Shown piece by piece: positions 30,007-40,100 of a DNA stretch of 64,000 nt. Where the stretch lies: positions 310,001-374,000 of the forward strand of contig NZ_CP138335.1 of the NCBI RefSeq assembly GCF_040256745.1, read 5' to 3'. Both the position numbers and the translations under genes were made by a program. The notes beneath the pieces are model-generated. The model was not told the DNA's origin and did no database searches. It worked only from the letters and a program-made list of their open reading frames with translations. Within the stretch, counting starts at the first letter, position 1. Each line of letters begins with the position of its first letter. This DNA is from Scrofimicrobium sp. R131 (GTDB lineage Bacteria > Actinomycetota > Actinomycetes > Actinomycetales > Actinomycetaceae).

Positions 30007-31455
30007 GTGAGTACCACTGACACAGAGAAGCAGGTTCAGCCTGCCAACGGCGCACTAGATCGATTCTTCAAGATCTCTCAGCGGGGTTCCACCGTCAGCC
30101 GCGAAGTTCGCGGCGGACTGGTGACGTTCTTCGCCATGGCCTACATTTTGGTCGTTAATCCATCCATCCTCTCGGCTGCCGCCCCCGAAAGCGGCCCGAT
30201 TACCACCGCGGCTATTGCCGCCGGCACCGCCCTCATCGCCGGTCTCCTGACCATTGCGATGGGGGTTTTCGCTAACTTCCCCATGTCGATGGCTGCCGGC
30301 ATGGGCCTGAACGCCATGGTTGCGTTCTCGCTGGTCGGCGGGGAAGGCCTGACCTACCAGGAAGCGATGGGCCTGATCTTCTGGGAAGGCCTGATCATCC
30401 TGGTGCTGGTCCTGTCGGGCTTCCGCGAGGCGGTCTTCCGCGCGGTTCCCCAGCAGCTGAAGAGCGCGATCTCGGTTGGGATCGGCCTGTTCATCGCCTT
30501 TGTCGGCCTGGCCAACGCGGGCATCATCCGCGCCGGGGCCGGCACCCCGGTCCAACTGGGCGCAGACGGACACCTGTCCGGGTGGCCCATGGCCATCTTC
30601 ATCTTCGGCCTGCTACTGGTGATCGTGCTGTACGTTCGCAAGGTCAAGGGTGCCATTCTGTTCGGCATCATTGGCGCCACCATTTTGGCCTTCATCGTCC
30701 AGGCCGTGGCCAAGGTTCCCGGGGCCGGGGACGACAGCCCGACCGGCTGGATGGGGACCGTTCCCGAGTTCCACGGCTCGCCCGTTTCCCTGCCCGAGTT
30801 CGGCACCCTGGGCCAGGTCGACTTCTTCGGCGCCTTCGAGAAGCTGGGTGTCCTCTCCGTCATCCTGCTGATCTTCTCCCTGATGCTGGCCGACTTCTTT
30901 GACACCATGGGCACAATGGTGGCGGTCGGAGCCGAAGGGGACCTGCTGGATGAGAGCGGCACCCCGCCGCACTCGGCCCGGATCCTGATGATCGACTCGC
31001 TCGGCGCGATGGCCGGTGGCCTGGGCGGCGTCTCGTCCAACACCGCCTACGTCGAATCCACCGCCGGGGTGGGTGAGGGGGCCCGCACAGGTCTGGCCTC
31101 GGTCGTGACCGGGCTCCTATTCCTGCTGGCCCTGTTCTTCGCTCCGCTAATGACGCTGGTTCCGGCCGAGGCCGCCTCGACCGCCCTCGTCTTCGTCGGC
31201 TTCCTGATGATGACCCAGGTGACCGAGATCGACTGGTCCCGCCAGGAAATGGCCCTGCCGGCCTTCCTGACCATCGCGATGATGCCCTTCTCCTACTCCA
31301 TCTCCGTGGGGATCGGCGTGGGCTTCGTCTCCTACACCGTCATCCAGATCGCTCGGGGCCACGCCCGGAAGATCCACCCGCTCATGTGGGTGGTGGCCGC
31401 ACTGTTCGTGGTCTACTTCGCGATGACCCCGATCCAGCAACTTTTGCTGGGATAG
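30007..31455 (+). CDS. NCS2/AzgA-like purine permease
   Basis: 482 residues; GTG start. About 13 membrane segments. Family marks: TFFAMAYILVVNPSIL in TM1, MAAGMGLNAMVAFS, LMLADFFDTMGTMVAVG and GGVSSNTAYVESTAGVGEGARTG. These place it in the AzgA-like branch that imports adenine, guanine or hypoxanthine with protons. The exact base cannot be read. The 91-base gap upstream is too short for a purine riboswitch. Confidence 0.92.
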   Translation: MSTTDTEKQVQPANGALDRFFKISQRGSTVSREVRGGLVTFFAMAYILVVNPSILSAAAPESGPITTAAIAAGTALIAGLLTIAMGVFANFPMSMAAGMGLNAMVAFSLVGGEGLTYQEAMGLIFWEGLIILVLVLSGFREAVFRAVPQQLKSAISVGIGLFIAFVGLANAGIIRAGAGTPVQLGADGHLSGWPMAIFIFGLLLVIVLYVRKVKGAILFGIIGATILAFIVQAVAKVPGAGDDSPTGWMGTVPEFHGSPVSLPEFGTLGQVDFFGAFEKLGVLSVILLIFSLMLADFFDTMGTMVAVGAEGDLLDESGTPPHSARILMIDSLGAMAGGLGGVSSNTAYVESTAGVGEGARTGLASVVTGLLFLLALFFAPLMTLVPAEAASTALVFVGFLMMTQVTEIDWSRQEMALPAFLTIAMMPFSYSISVGIGVGFVSYTVIQIARGHARKIHPLMWVVAALFVVYFAMTPIQQLLLG

Positions 31456-31514
31456 GCGGGGCTACAATAGAGAGCAGAACCGTTCACTAGCTGTCGGGGG
31501 AGGCGCCCAGCCAA

Positions 31515-32846
31515 TTGTCAAAAACGTTCCACTCACTCAAATATCCCAACTTCCGACTGTGGATCGCCGGAAACGTCGTGGCGTCCACCGGGACCTGGAT
31601 GCAGCGAGTGGCGCAAGACTGGCTGGTGCTGACCGTCCTGACCGACGGCGCCGGTTCCCAACTGGGGATCGTGACGGCTCTGCAATTCCTTCCGCTGCTA
31701 GTGCTCTCACCTTGGATGGGAGCACTAGCAGACCGGGTTAACCGACGGACCCTCCTGCAGATCACCCAGGCCTCCACCGGGATTCTGGGTCTGGGGCTCG
31801 GCCTGCTGGTGCTGACCAACCAGGCCGAACTGTGGATGGTCTACTGCTTTGCGCTGGCGGGTGGGGTCGCCTCCGCGGCCGACTCTCCCGCCCGGCAAGC
31901 TTTCGTGTCCGAACTGGTCCCGCCCACCTCGCTGGCCAACGCGGTCGGTCTGAACTCGGCTGCCTTTAACACCGCCCGCCTGATTGGCCCGGCCGTCTCC
32001 GGCCTGATCATCGAGTGGGTGGGAATGGGGCCGGTGTTCCTAATTAACGCGGGCCTGTTCCTGATGCCGGTGCTGACACTGGCGCTGATGAATCCAGACC
32101 TGCTCCGCCGGCCCCCGCTGGTGCCGCGCGCGAAGGGGCAGATTCGCGAAGGTTTCGCCTACGTCCGCTCGCGCCCCGACATTGTCTCGATCATGGTGAT
32201 CATGGGGATGGTCTCGGCGTTTGGGCTGAACTTCCAGATGACTTCGGCCATGATGGCCACCGAGGTGTTCGGCAAGTCCGCCGGCGAGTACGGGATGCTC
32301 GGCTCCTACATGGCGATCGGGTCTCTGGCCGGGGCGCTAATTGCTGCTCGCCGGGCCCGGCCGCGCCTGCGCCTGATCGTGGGGGCAGCCCTGATCTTCG
32401 GCCTGTTCGAGGCGGCGCTGGCCCTGGCCCCCAGCTACTTCTGGTTTGCGGTCATGTCGGCCCCGACCGGCCTGGCCTCGCTCACGCTGATCACGGCGGC
32501 GAACGCGGCCGTCCAAATTTCCACCGCGCCCGAGATTCGCGGGCGGGTGATGTCGCTGTACATGATGATCTTCATGGGGTCCACCCCGCTCGGCGCACCG
32601 ATCGTCGGCTGGATTGGCGAGCAGTTCGGTGCTCGCTGGTCACTGGGGATCGGGGCGATTGCCTGCGTGGTCGTCGCCCTCCTGGTCGGGGTCTGGGGCA
32701 AGGTCCACTGGGACGTTCACCTGCAGGTCGATCGCAGCCCGTATCGTCTGCGGGCCATTGGCCCGGTCGAGCGGGCCGGCCTGGACCCGATCACCCTGAA
32801 GCCGCTCTCCGATCCGCCCGAGCAGCAGGCGCAGCGCGGAGACTAG
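31515..32846 (+). CDS. MFS transporter, EntS-like (MFS_3) family
   Basis: 443 residues; TTG start with GGGGGAGG eleven bases upstream. About 12 membrane segments. FRLWIAGNVVASTGTWMQRVAQDWLV in TM1 and SPWMGALADRVNRRTLL (motif A) are typical of the EntS/Bcr-like exporters. The substrate is unknown. Its stop overlaps the convergent serC stop by 4 bases. It starts 59 bases after the purine permease and may be read with it. Confidence 0.88.
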   Translation: MSKTFHSLKYPNFRLWIAGNVVASTGTWMQRVAQDWLVLTVLTDGAGSQLGIVTALQFLPLLVLSPWMGALADRVNRRTLLQITQASTGILGLGLGLLVLTNQAELWMVYCFALAGGVASAADSPARQAFVSELVPPTSLANAVGLNSAAFNTARLIGPAVSGLIIEWVGMGPVFLINAGLFLMPVLTLALMNPDLLRRPPLVPRAKGQIREGFAYVRSRPDIVSIMVIMGMVSAFGLNFQMTSAMMATEVFGKSAGEYGMLGSYMAIGSLAGALIAARRARPRLRLIVGAALIFGLFEAALALAPSYFWFAVMSAPTGLASLTLITAANAAVQISTAPEIRGRVMSLYMMIFMGSTPLGAPIVGWIGEQFGARWSLGIGAIACVVVALLVGVWGKVHWDVHLQVDRSPYRLRAIGPVERAGLDPITLKPLSDPPEQQAQRGD

Positions 32847-33967
32847 TGCTCGACCGCCCAGTCGATGCAGGCCAAGACCGAGTCGATGTCCGCCTGGTCG
32901 ATGGAGGGGAACGAGGCGATTCTCAGCTGGTTTCGACCCAGCCCGCGGTAGCCCTCGATGTCTTGAATCCCGGCCGGGCGCAGGCGAGCCGCCAACTCGC
33001 CGGCCGAAATCTCCTCGGCCAGGTCCACGGTGGAGACCACCGGTGAGCGCCAGGCGGGAACCTCGACGAAGGGGGTGGCCCAGGGGCGGGACTCGGCCCA
33101 GCGGATGATCGCGTCGGCGCCGGCCTCGGCCCGAGCGGCCATTTCCGCCAGACCCCCCTCGGCCAGCATCCATTCGAGCTGGCTGTGGACCAGCAGGAGG
33201 GTGCCGATGGCGGGGGTGTTGACCGTTTGGCCCTTCCGAGCCGACCTGATCGCCGAGGTCAGGTTCAAGATGCCAAACTGGGGCCGGCTCGAGAGCCGGT
33301 TCAACTCTTCGGCCCGAGCCACCGCGCGGGGGGAGAGGATCGCGACCCACAGGCCCGCATCCGCCCCGAAACATTTTTGCAAAGAGAAGTAGTAGGCGTC
33401 GACCAGGCTGAGGTCGACCGTGGCTGCCCCCGCGATCGAGGTGGCGTCCACCAGGGTAAGTGCCTCGGGATCCGGGGCCCGGTACAGGGGGGAGACGACC
33501 CCGGTGGAGGTCTCGTTGTGCGGGTAGCAGTAGGCGTCGGGGCCGAGCCCCAGGCCGCCGGGCAGCGCGGTGTTCATGATGGCCAACTCGCCGGCGGGCG
33601 CCTCGTCCACCGTCGCGTTCATCCAGGGGGCCGAGCGGCCGTCAGCGGCAAATTTGCCGCCGAACTCGCCAAAGACGGCAAAGTTTCCCCACTCGCGAAT
33701 CAGCGAAACGCAGGCGGTGGCCCAAAAGGCGGTGGCGCCACCGTTGCCCAAAACGATTTCGTAACCTTCGGGTACCGAAAACAGCTCCCGCAACTGCTGC
33801 TGAATCGACTGGACCAGACCGATTACCCCGGCCTGCCGGTGGCTGGTTCCCCACAGGTTTGACTGCCCCAATTCGTCAATCTGAGCTGGACGCACTTTTG
33901 AGGGGCCCGCACCAAATCGCCCATCGCGTGGCCAGAGGGAGCGAGGGGGAAGTTCCTGTGTCATCAT
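32843..33967 (-). CDS. serC: Phosphoserine aminotransferase (actinomycete type)
   Basis: 374 residues; tandem ATGs at 33967 and 33964. Class V PLP fold: GNGGATAFWATA near residue 75, and KCFGADAGLW, whose Lys should carry PLP. RFGAGPSKVRP and LWGTSHRQ bind substrate. It is the shorter SerC subgroup seen in actinomycetes and archaea. It converts 3-phosphohydroxypyruvate and glutamate to phosphoserine. The gene stands alone, divergent from the DtxR-family regulator. Confidence 0.94.
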   Translation of the reverse strand: MMTQELPPRSLWPRDGRFGAGPSKVRPAQIDELGQSNLWGTSHRQAGVIGLVQSIQQQLRELFSVPEGYEIVLGNGGATAFWATACVSLIREWGNFAVFGEFGGKFAADGRSAPWMNATVDEAPAGELAIMNTALPGGLGLGPDAYCYPHNETSTGVVSPLYRAPDPEALTLVDATSIAGAATVDLSLVDAYYFSLQKCFGADAGLWVAILSPRAVARAEELNRLSSRPQFGILNLTSAIRSARKGQTVNTPAIGTLLLVHSQLEWMLAEGGLAEMAARAEAGADAIIRWAESRPWATPFVEVPAWRSPVVSTVDLAEEISAGELAARLRPAGIQDIEGYRGLGRNQLRIASFPSIDQADIDSVLACIDWAVEH

Positions 33968-34075
33968 GCCAATACGTTAGGGCAGGGAGCGGCAGAAATG
34001 TTGCCAAAGACCATAGGGTGAACTGCCCGGTAGAGTTGGGCTGAAGCCCGCGAGTCCACGTGCAGAGGAGATGTG

Positions 34076-34759
34076 ATGGCGTCCTTTGATCTGATTGACA
34101 CCACCGAGATGTACCTCAAAACCATCTACGAGATGGAAGAGGATGGGGTGACGCCGCTGCGGGCCCGAATCGTGGAGCGGCTGGGTCATTCCGGACCGAC
34201 CGTGTCCCAGACGATCGCCCGGATGGAACGGGACAACCTGGTGACCGTGCGCGACGATCGCCGCCTGGAGCTGACCGATGAGGGCCGGGGGATTGCCGTC
34301 GAAGTGATGCGCAAACACCGCCTGGCCGAGCGGCTCCTGGTCGACGTGATCGGCCTGTCCTGGACTCAGGCTCACGACGAAGCCTGCCGGTGGGAGCACG
34401 TCATGTCCGCCGCGGTTGAGGATCGCCTGGAAGACCTCCTAGCCGGTCCCGAGTTTGATCCGTACGGCAATCCGGTCCCCGGACGCGGTGTGAGCAACGC
34501 CACTGAGGTGAATATTGAAACGGCGTTGGAAGGAAAAGACGAGGTTACCGGGACCATTGTCCGGATTGGGGAACCCATTCAGGCCGAGCCGTGGCTGCTG
34601 AAAAAGTTCGAGGAGCTTTCCGCACGACCCGGCGCTAAAGTCTGGATCCGACGGGTGCCCAGCGGGTACCAAATCGGCCTGGACCGGCCCGAAGGTGGGC
34701 GTGAACCACTGGTGCTGGAACCGGTCTTTGCCGCCCACCTGTTCGTGACTTTGCCCTAG
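34076..34759 (+). CDS. DtxR/IdeR-family metal-dependent repressor
   Basis: 227 residues from the ATG with GAGGAG six bases upstream; an adjoining in-frame GTG at 34073 is the alternative. The N-terminal winged HTH starts LIDTTEMYLKTIYEMEEDGV. The dimerisation and metal-binding domain has MRKHRLAERLL and the DEACRWEHVMS helix with Cys-x-x-E-H ligands. The C-terminal SH3-like domain is present. With Fe(II) (or Mn(II)) bound it would repress iron-uptake genes. The complete ligand set and SH3-like domain favour IdeR/DtxR over MntR. Confidence 0.93.
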   Translation: MASFDLIDTTEMYLKTIYEMEEDGVTPLRARIVERLGHSGPTVSQTIARMERDNLVTVRDDRRLELTDEGRGIAVEVMRKHRLAERLLVDVIGLSWTQAHDEACRWEHVMSAAVEDRLEDLLAGPEFDPYGNPVPGRGVSNATEVNIETALEGKDEVTGTIVRIGEPIQAEPWLLKKFEELSARPGAKVWIRRVPSGYQIGLDRPEGGREPLVLEPVFAAHLFVTLP

Positions 34760-34841
34760 TTTCCCGCCCTTTGGACCGGCGTCGGTGAGCATAGTTACCA
34801 AAACGTGACATTTTTTTGAACGGGATGCTACTGTTCTTTTT

Positions 34842-35017
34842 AGCCGATCCCCGCCCGGGGTGATGCCGCCTCTGATGAGAAGCCGAATCTGCAGCCTCTC
34901 AGATGGTGAAAGACGCGCTGCAGGACGGAGGAACCGAATCCCGACCGCAAGGTCTTGGGGTGAAGTCCGAATGGACGGGGCGCTCCGGCCCCAACCCGAC
35001 AGCTAACTTCGTAGGCT
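34842..35017 (+). promoter_or_regulatory. Cyclic di-AMP riboswitch (ydaO-yuaA class)
   Basis: The 278-base leader before the NlpC/P60 gene carries ydaO-class landmarks in order: GCCGAATC after a first stem, GGAGGAACCGAATC, TTGGGGTGAA, a GC-rich hairpin, and the near-invariant GACAGCTAACTTCGTAGGC. Ends 34842 (AGCC) and 35017 (GGCT) can close P1. In actinomycetes this riboswitch commonly sits ahead of cell-wall hydrolase genes and turns them off when c-di-AMP is high. The element ends 20 bases before the start codon, so it could act on either transcription or translation. Confidence 0.9.
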
Positions 35018-35037
35018 CAATCAGGAGAGATTAATAA

Positions 35038-35781
35038 GTGACAAAATCGAGAACTGTAGGTCGGCATCGTCTGGCTGCACGCCCGATCACCCCGTTGGTG
35101 GACCTAACACAGACCTCTGAATTTGGCCGGATTACTCTGCGTCGAGCCGCTGGCGTCACCGCCACGGGCATCATGGTCACAGCCGGACTGGCCGGGGTAG
35201 CAAACGCCGCCCCCACCTTGGAATCCGAGGCGAAGCCGAAGCTTGCTGATCCTTCGGTCAACCTGACCGACCAGTCCGTGGGCACGATCGTGTCCCTGGA
35301 TAAGGCCTGGGATCCGGGTGACGAAGTTTCCGTCGCGGTCAAGGCCCCGGTTGAGGTGGCAGAGCCCGTCGAAGAAGAGGTCGAGGAAGTCTCCCGCTCT
35401 GAGGAACGCGAAGAACTGGTTGAGGAACCCGTCTACGTTCCTTCCGGCTCCGTGAACGCCTCCTCGGTCGTGGAAGCTGCCTACCAGCTGCTGGGGATCC
35501 CCTACGCGTGGGGTGGCGAATCGATGGCCGGGGTGGACTGCTCCGGACTGGTGAAAATGGCGTTTGCTGCGGTTGGGGTCAACCTGCCGCACAGCTCTGA
35601 CGGAATTGCCGCTGCCGGCACCATGATTCCCGCCTCTGAGGCCCAGCCCGGCGACGTCGTCGCCTACCCGGGTCACGTGGCCATCTACGTGGGCAACGGA
35701 ATGATGATCGAAGCTCTGGATTACGGATACGTTTCGCAGCTCTCTCCCGTTCGCGGGGGCGGCTGGTTCGTGCGCATCTAA
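35038..35781 (+). CDS. Secreted NlpC/P60 peptidoglycan hydrolase
   Basis: 247 residues; GTG start with AGGAGAG upstream. Long signal peptide (about 1-58, hydrophobic ITLRRAAGVTATGIMVTAGL, cut near ANA-AP), an acidic linker (about 100-135), then the NlpC/P60 domain with catalytic Cys in VDCSGLVKMAF and His in YPGHVAIYVG. It cleaves D-Glu-type bonds in peptidoglycan stem peptides outside the cell. The c-di-AMP riboswitch in its leader ties it to osmotic and envelope control. A rho-independent terminator follows. Confidence 0.93.
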   Translation: MTKSRTVGRHRLAARPITPLVDLTQTSEFGRITLRRAAGVTATGIMVTAGLAGVANAAPTLESEAKPKLADPSVNLTDQSVGTIVSLDKAWDPGDEVSVAVKAPVEVAEPVEEEVEEVSRSEEREELVEEPVYVPSGSVNASSVVEAAYQLLGIPYAWGGESMAGVDCSGLVKMAFAAVGVNLPHSSDGIAAAGTMIPASEAQPGDVVAYPGHVAIYVGNGMMIEALDYGYVSQLSPVRGGGWFVRI

Positions 35782-35801
35782 GGCTGACACAGAGCATCAC
35801 A

Positions 35802-35829
35802 CTGGCACCGAGAAATCGGTGCCAGTTTT
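35802..35829 (+). terminator. Intrinsic terminator after the NlpC/P60 gene
   Basis: Stem CTGGCACCGA / TCGGTGCCAG (10 bp), loop GAAA, then TTTT. A textbook form 20 bases after the stop. Confidence 0.95.
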
Positions 35830-35955
35830 GCTATCCGGGGGCGGGCGGCCAAACAGTGCCCGGAACTCCCCCAACCACGCCTTGTTGTCCAACTGTGACG
35901 CACGTATCAAAAAAAACAGTGCAAAATAGAACCAGAGCTAGCTGGAGGAGATCTG

Positions 35956-36882
35956 ATGGACCAGACAGAGATCGTCGTTGGAGTCGACGGCTCCCGAGAG
36001 TCCCTTGACGCCGCACTTTGGGCCGGGGAGCACGCCAAACGGGTAAATGGACACCTGACGGTGGTGTGCGCGTACCCGACCGCTTCCTACAGTGCGGCGG
36101 CCCTGGACGGTGGGTTTGCGGTGGTCGACGATGAGTCGCTGCACCAGGGGGCGTTGGACGCCGCGAACGAGGCGGCCGCGGCCGTGCGGGAACAGGTGGG
36201 GGTGGACCCCGAAGTGAGCGCACTGGTGGGTGACCCCTCGATTGTGCTGGCTGAGCTGTCCAAGGAGTGCGACCTGATCGTGATCGGCTCGCGCGGGCGC
36301 GGCGGGTTTGCCGACCGGCTCCTGGGCGCGGTCTCCTCGGCTGTTCCGGCCCACTCCAAGTGCCCGGTGGTCACGGTGCCCCCGCACAGGTCCGGCAAGC
36401 CGTTCACTCCGATCGAGCGGATCGTGGTTGGGGTTGACGGCTCGGACCAGGCCTCAACCGCGCTGGTCAAGGCGGTGGACCTGGCCTTTGCCTGGCAGGC
36501 AGAGCTGACCGCGGTGGTAGCGATTCCGGTGGCCACGGCCGGCGGGGCAATGGCCTGGCTGCCGGTGGCGGTCGATCGCCAGGTGCTGCTGGACGACATT
36601 ATGGAGAGTCTGAACTCCGCGATTGAGAAGGCGCTAAACGGGAGGGACATGTGGGTGGCCCGCCACGTGCTGGACGGATCGCCGGCCGCGCTCCTGACCG
36701 AGTTCTCCACCGCGGTGGACCTGGTCGTGGTCGGGACCCGTGGGCGCGGAGGCTTCGCCGGCATGCTGCTGGGGTCCACCTCGCAAACGGTGCTGCACCA
36801 CTCCACCTGCCCGGTGATGACCGTTCCCTCCCGGCACCGCGATCGGCGCCCCAGCCCAACCCAAAGCTGGGAACGGCGCTAA
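35956..36882 (+). CDS. Tandem-domain universal stress protein
   Basis: 308 residues; GGAGGA upstream of the ATG. Two UspA domains: residues 1-145 (IVVGVDGS and IVIGSRGRGGFADRLLGAVSSAV) and about 155-300 (IVVGVDGS and VVVGTRGRGGFAGMLLGSTSQTV). Both keep the ATP-binding G-x2-G-x9-G-S/T pattern. Tandem Usp proteins are common in actinomycetes and are tied to hypoxia and stationary survival. The 174-base upstream gap shows no operator I recognise. Confidence 0.92.
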   Translation: MDQTEIVVGVDGSRESLDAALWAGEHAKRVNGHLTVVCAYPTASYSAAALDGGFAVVDDESLHQGALDAANEAAAAVREQVGVDPEVSALVGDPSIVLAELSKECDLIVIGSRGRGGFADRLLGAVSSAVPAHSKCPVVTVPPHRSGKPFTPIERIVVGVDGSDQASTALVKAVDLAFAWQAELTAVVAIPVATAGGAMAWLPVAVDRQVLLDDIMESLNSAIEKALNGRDMWVARHVLDGSPAALLTEFSTAVDLVVVGTRGRGGFAGMLLGSTSQTVLHHSTCPVMTVPSRHRDRRPSPTQSWERR

Positions 36883-36929
36883 TTTTCGGGCGGATAAACC
36901 CCAGTGCTAGGGTAGTGGGGTCCACCCCC

Positions 36930-37002
36930 GCCCGCGTAGCTCAGGGGATAGAGCAACCGCCTCCTAAGCGGTAGGTCGGACGTTCGAATCGTCTCGCGGG
37001 CA
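36930..37002 (+). tRNA. tRNA-Arg (anticodon CCT)
   Basis: Acceptor GCCCGCG pairs with CGCGGGC. D-arm GCTC...GAGC. The anticodon stem ACCGC/GCGGT encloses CTCCTAA, giving anticodon CCT (reads AGG). The T-loop is TTCGAAT. The discriminator is A; CCA is not encoded. Confidence 0.95.
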
Positions 37003-37139
37003 CCGGTTCGGTGCGCGTGGTTGGCGCCCGAAAAACGCAGGTCAGGGCGGAGTGTGCCCCGCGCTTTTGTCGGCGGAAAAATGCGCAACTTCGGCACGCC
37101 TGTTGGGGTATTGCCCAAGGTCCGGTTAGTGTATTAGGC

Positions 37140-40100
37140 GTGAGCCCAAGCATCTTCAGCCGCCTGAGTCAGAGCGGTGCCGAGCAGGATTCTGCCCCGC
37201 CGGTTGAGCAGACCCCGGCCGACCAGCCGCGCCCATTTCGCGCGGTGGTTGACGACTGGCGAACCCAGCTGGCGGACACCATGCGCCAGGAGCTGGCCAG
37301 CAACCCGCTGACCCGCCTCGACCTGGGCCACCCCCACCCGGGCGGTTTGGCCCAGCTTTACGCCGAACACCCGACCAAACTTTCGAACCTGTTCCGCGAC
37401 TCTGATCAGCAGCGGGTGAGCGAGGCGGCCGCGCTGGATGTCCTGCGCCAAGCCCAGCGGATGATTGACGATCATGGCTCGGTCACGCTGTACCTGTCCA
37501 TCGGGACGGCTCGCTGGCTCGAAGACGACGCCCGCCGGACCACCCCGATTCTGCTGCGCCCGATCGACATGACGATGGGGGAGGACTCGGAGATTTACCT
37601 GGCGCTGCGCCCGGGCATTGAGATTTCCAACCGGCTGCTGATGGTGCTCTCGCGCTACGGCCAGCCGATTGAGACCGCCGACCTGCTGAACCTGGTTCGG
37701 ACCCGCCACGGGTTCTCGCCCGAAGCCGCCCTGCAACTGGTGCGCGAGGCAGGGGGCGCCGTCCCCGGGTTCGAGCTGGAAGACACCCTCTCGGTCGGGG
37801 TGTTCTCCCACCCCACCTCCGCCCTGCTGCGCGAGCTGGGCGCCCCGCAGTGGTTGAGCCTGTCGGCGCCGGTGCGGGCCCTGGCGGGAGATGCTCAGGC
37901 ACGCGGCGAACTGGACTTTGAGCCGGCCCCACCAAACCCTGGGGACCGGGACCCGTGGGCCGAGCGCGGCCTCGGGGAACAACCCCCGCAGCTGGCCGAC
38001 GTGATCGAGGCGGCCACCGGCCCCAACTCGGTGCTGGTGGAAGCCCCCGCCGGGGAGGACTACTCGCACACGGTGGCGGCCATTGCCGCTGAACACGCGG
38101 CCCAGGGCCGATCCGTTCTGGTGGTGGCCGCCCAGGGGGCGGCCCAGCAGGCGGTGGCCGACGCCCTCACCCGCGAAGGGGTGGCGGGGGTGGCCAACCT
38201 GATTGGGGGGACAGCCCGGTCGGCCGAGACGGTGCAACAGCATCTGCAGTCGGCTTTCCTGGATGCCTCCGACGACTTCGACAAAGACGCGATTGACGAG
38301 ATGCGCACCCGGCTCCGGCGTCGCCGGGAGGAACTGTCTTCCTACACCGAGAGCCTGCACCAGGAGTTTCCCGAATGGGGAGTGTCAGCCTTCGATGCCC
38401 TTCAGGTGCTAACCGATCTGACTTCAATTCCAGGTGGTCCCACCACCCGGGTCCGACTCAGCCGAGCCTCACTGGAAGCCCTGGCCGCCGACCAGGGGCA
38501 GGCCGCCCGCGAACTGCTGCAGCAGGCGTCGAGCCTCGGCATGTTCTCCGGCGACGTACTGCGGAACTGGTGGACCGGGGTGGAGCTGCTGGACGACCCC
38601 AGCGTGGAGCAGGCGCTGCACGCGGTCCGTGAACTGTCCGAACGGGTCCTGCCCCAGACGGAGCGGGACATGCAGGCGGTGTCGGCCAAGACCGGACTGC
38701 GCCTGGCAGCCAACGTGCGCGACTGGGAAGCGGAACTGGACCTGCTGCGGGGGGTCCGCCAGAGCCTGGATGTTTTCGTCCCCCGGGTGTTTGAGCGTTC
38801 CGCCGCCGACATGGTCCTGGCCACCGCCAGCAAGGAGTGGCGCCGCGACCGGGGCATCAACCTGCGGGGCTCCCAGCGCCGCCGCCTGGTCAAGCAGGCA
38901 AAAGACCTGCTGGTGCCCGGGGCCCACGTGCCGGACCTGCACCGGGAACTGGTGTCGGTGCAGGAGCGGCGGGACCAGTGGCGCAAACTGGCCGCGCCCG
39001 AAACCTGGCCGACCGTACCGGCCGACATCACCGCGGTCCTGGCCACCTTCGAACTGCTGATGCAGAGCCTGCACCTGCTGAACCGCTACCTGGAACCGGT
39101 TTACGGGAACCTGTACGAACTGTCGATGGAGGAACTCGGCGGGCTGATGGACGCGCTGGCGGCCGACCCGGCTGGGGCCCGCGAACTGCCCGAACGGGTC
39201 CGGATTGCCAGCCGCCTCGAAGCGATGGGGCTGGGCGAGTTGATGGCCGACCTGCAGGAGCGCCGCGTCGACGGGGAAGCCCTGTCGTTGGAGGTGGACC
39301 TCGCCTGGTGGGCGACCGCGCTGTCGATGATGCTGAGTCAGGATCCGCGCCTGGGTGGGTTCGACCCCTCCCAGCTGCAGGACGCCCTGGGGGAGCTGCG
39401 GGACCTGGAGGGGCAGCAGGCTGCTTCGCTCGGGCCGCAGGCGCGCTCGCGGATCATGCGGCTGCGCCAGCAGGCCCTGGCCGAGATCGGCTCGAACTAC
39501 GAGCAGACCCAGCGCGAACTGGCGGTGCCGATGGCTGCCGCCGCCTACTATGCGCGCCAACCTATTAGCTGGCGCCTGATGCCAATCGTGATCACCGCCC
39601 CGGCCCTGGTGCCGCTGGTGGTGCCCTGGGGACGCCACGTGGACGTGGTGCTGCTGGCCGGGTTGGACGAGGTGTCGTTGCCGGCTCTGATTCCGGTGCT
39701 GGCTCGGGGGCGCCAGGTGATTGCGGTGGGCCCGGGGGGACCGCAGCAGGAAAACTTTGCCGAGTTGGCCCGCGCCCTGCCGAAGGTAACCATGACCCCG
39801 CAGCCGCAGCGGGTCAACGACGCCATCGTGGGGCTGCTGAGCCGCTACGACGTGGGGTCGGCCGGAATTTCGATTCCGTCCCGGCGGACTCAGGGTCGGT
39901 TGGACCTGCAGCTGGTGGATGGGACCGGGATGCCCGCGCCGGGTCTGCACGCGATTGAGTCTTCGGCCGCCGAGGTGGAGGCGGTGGTTCAGCGGGTGCG
40001 CGAGCACGCCCACCACCAGGCGGACGTCTCCCTGGCGGTGGTCGCCCTGAATGACCGGCATGCCGAACGGATTGAGGCGGCCCTGCGAACCGCGGTGGCG

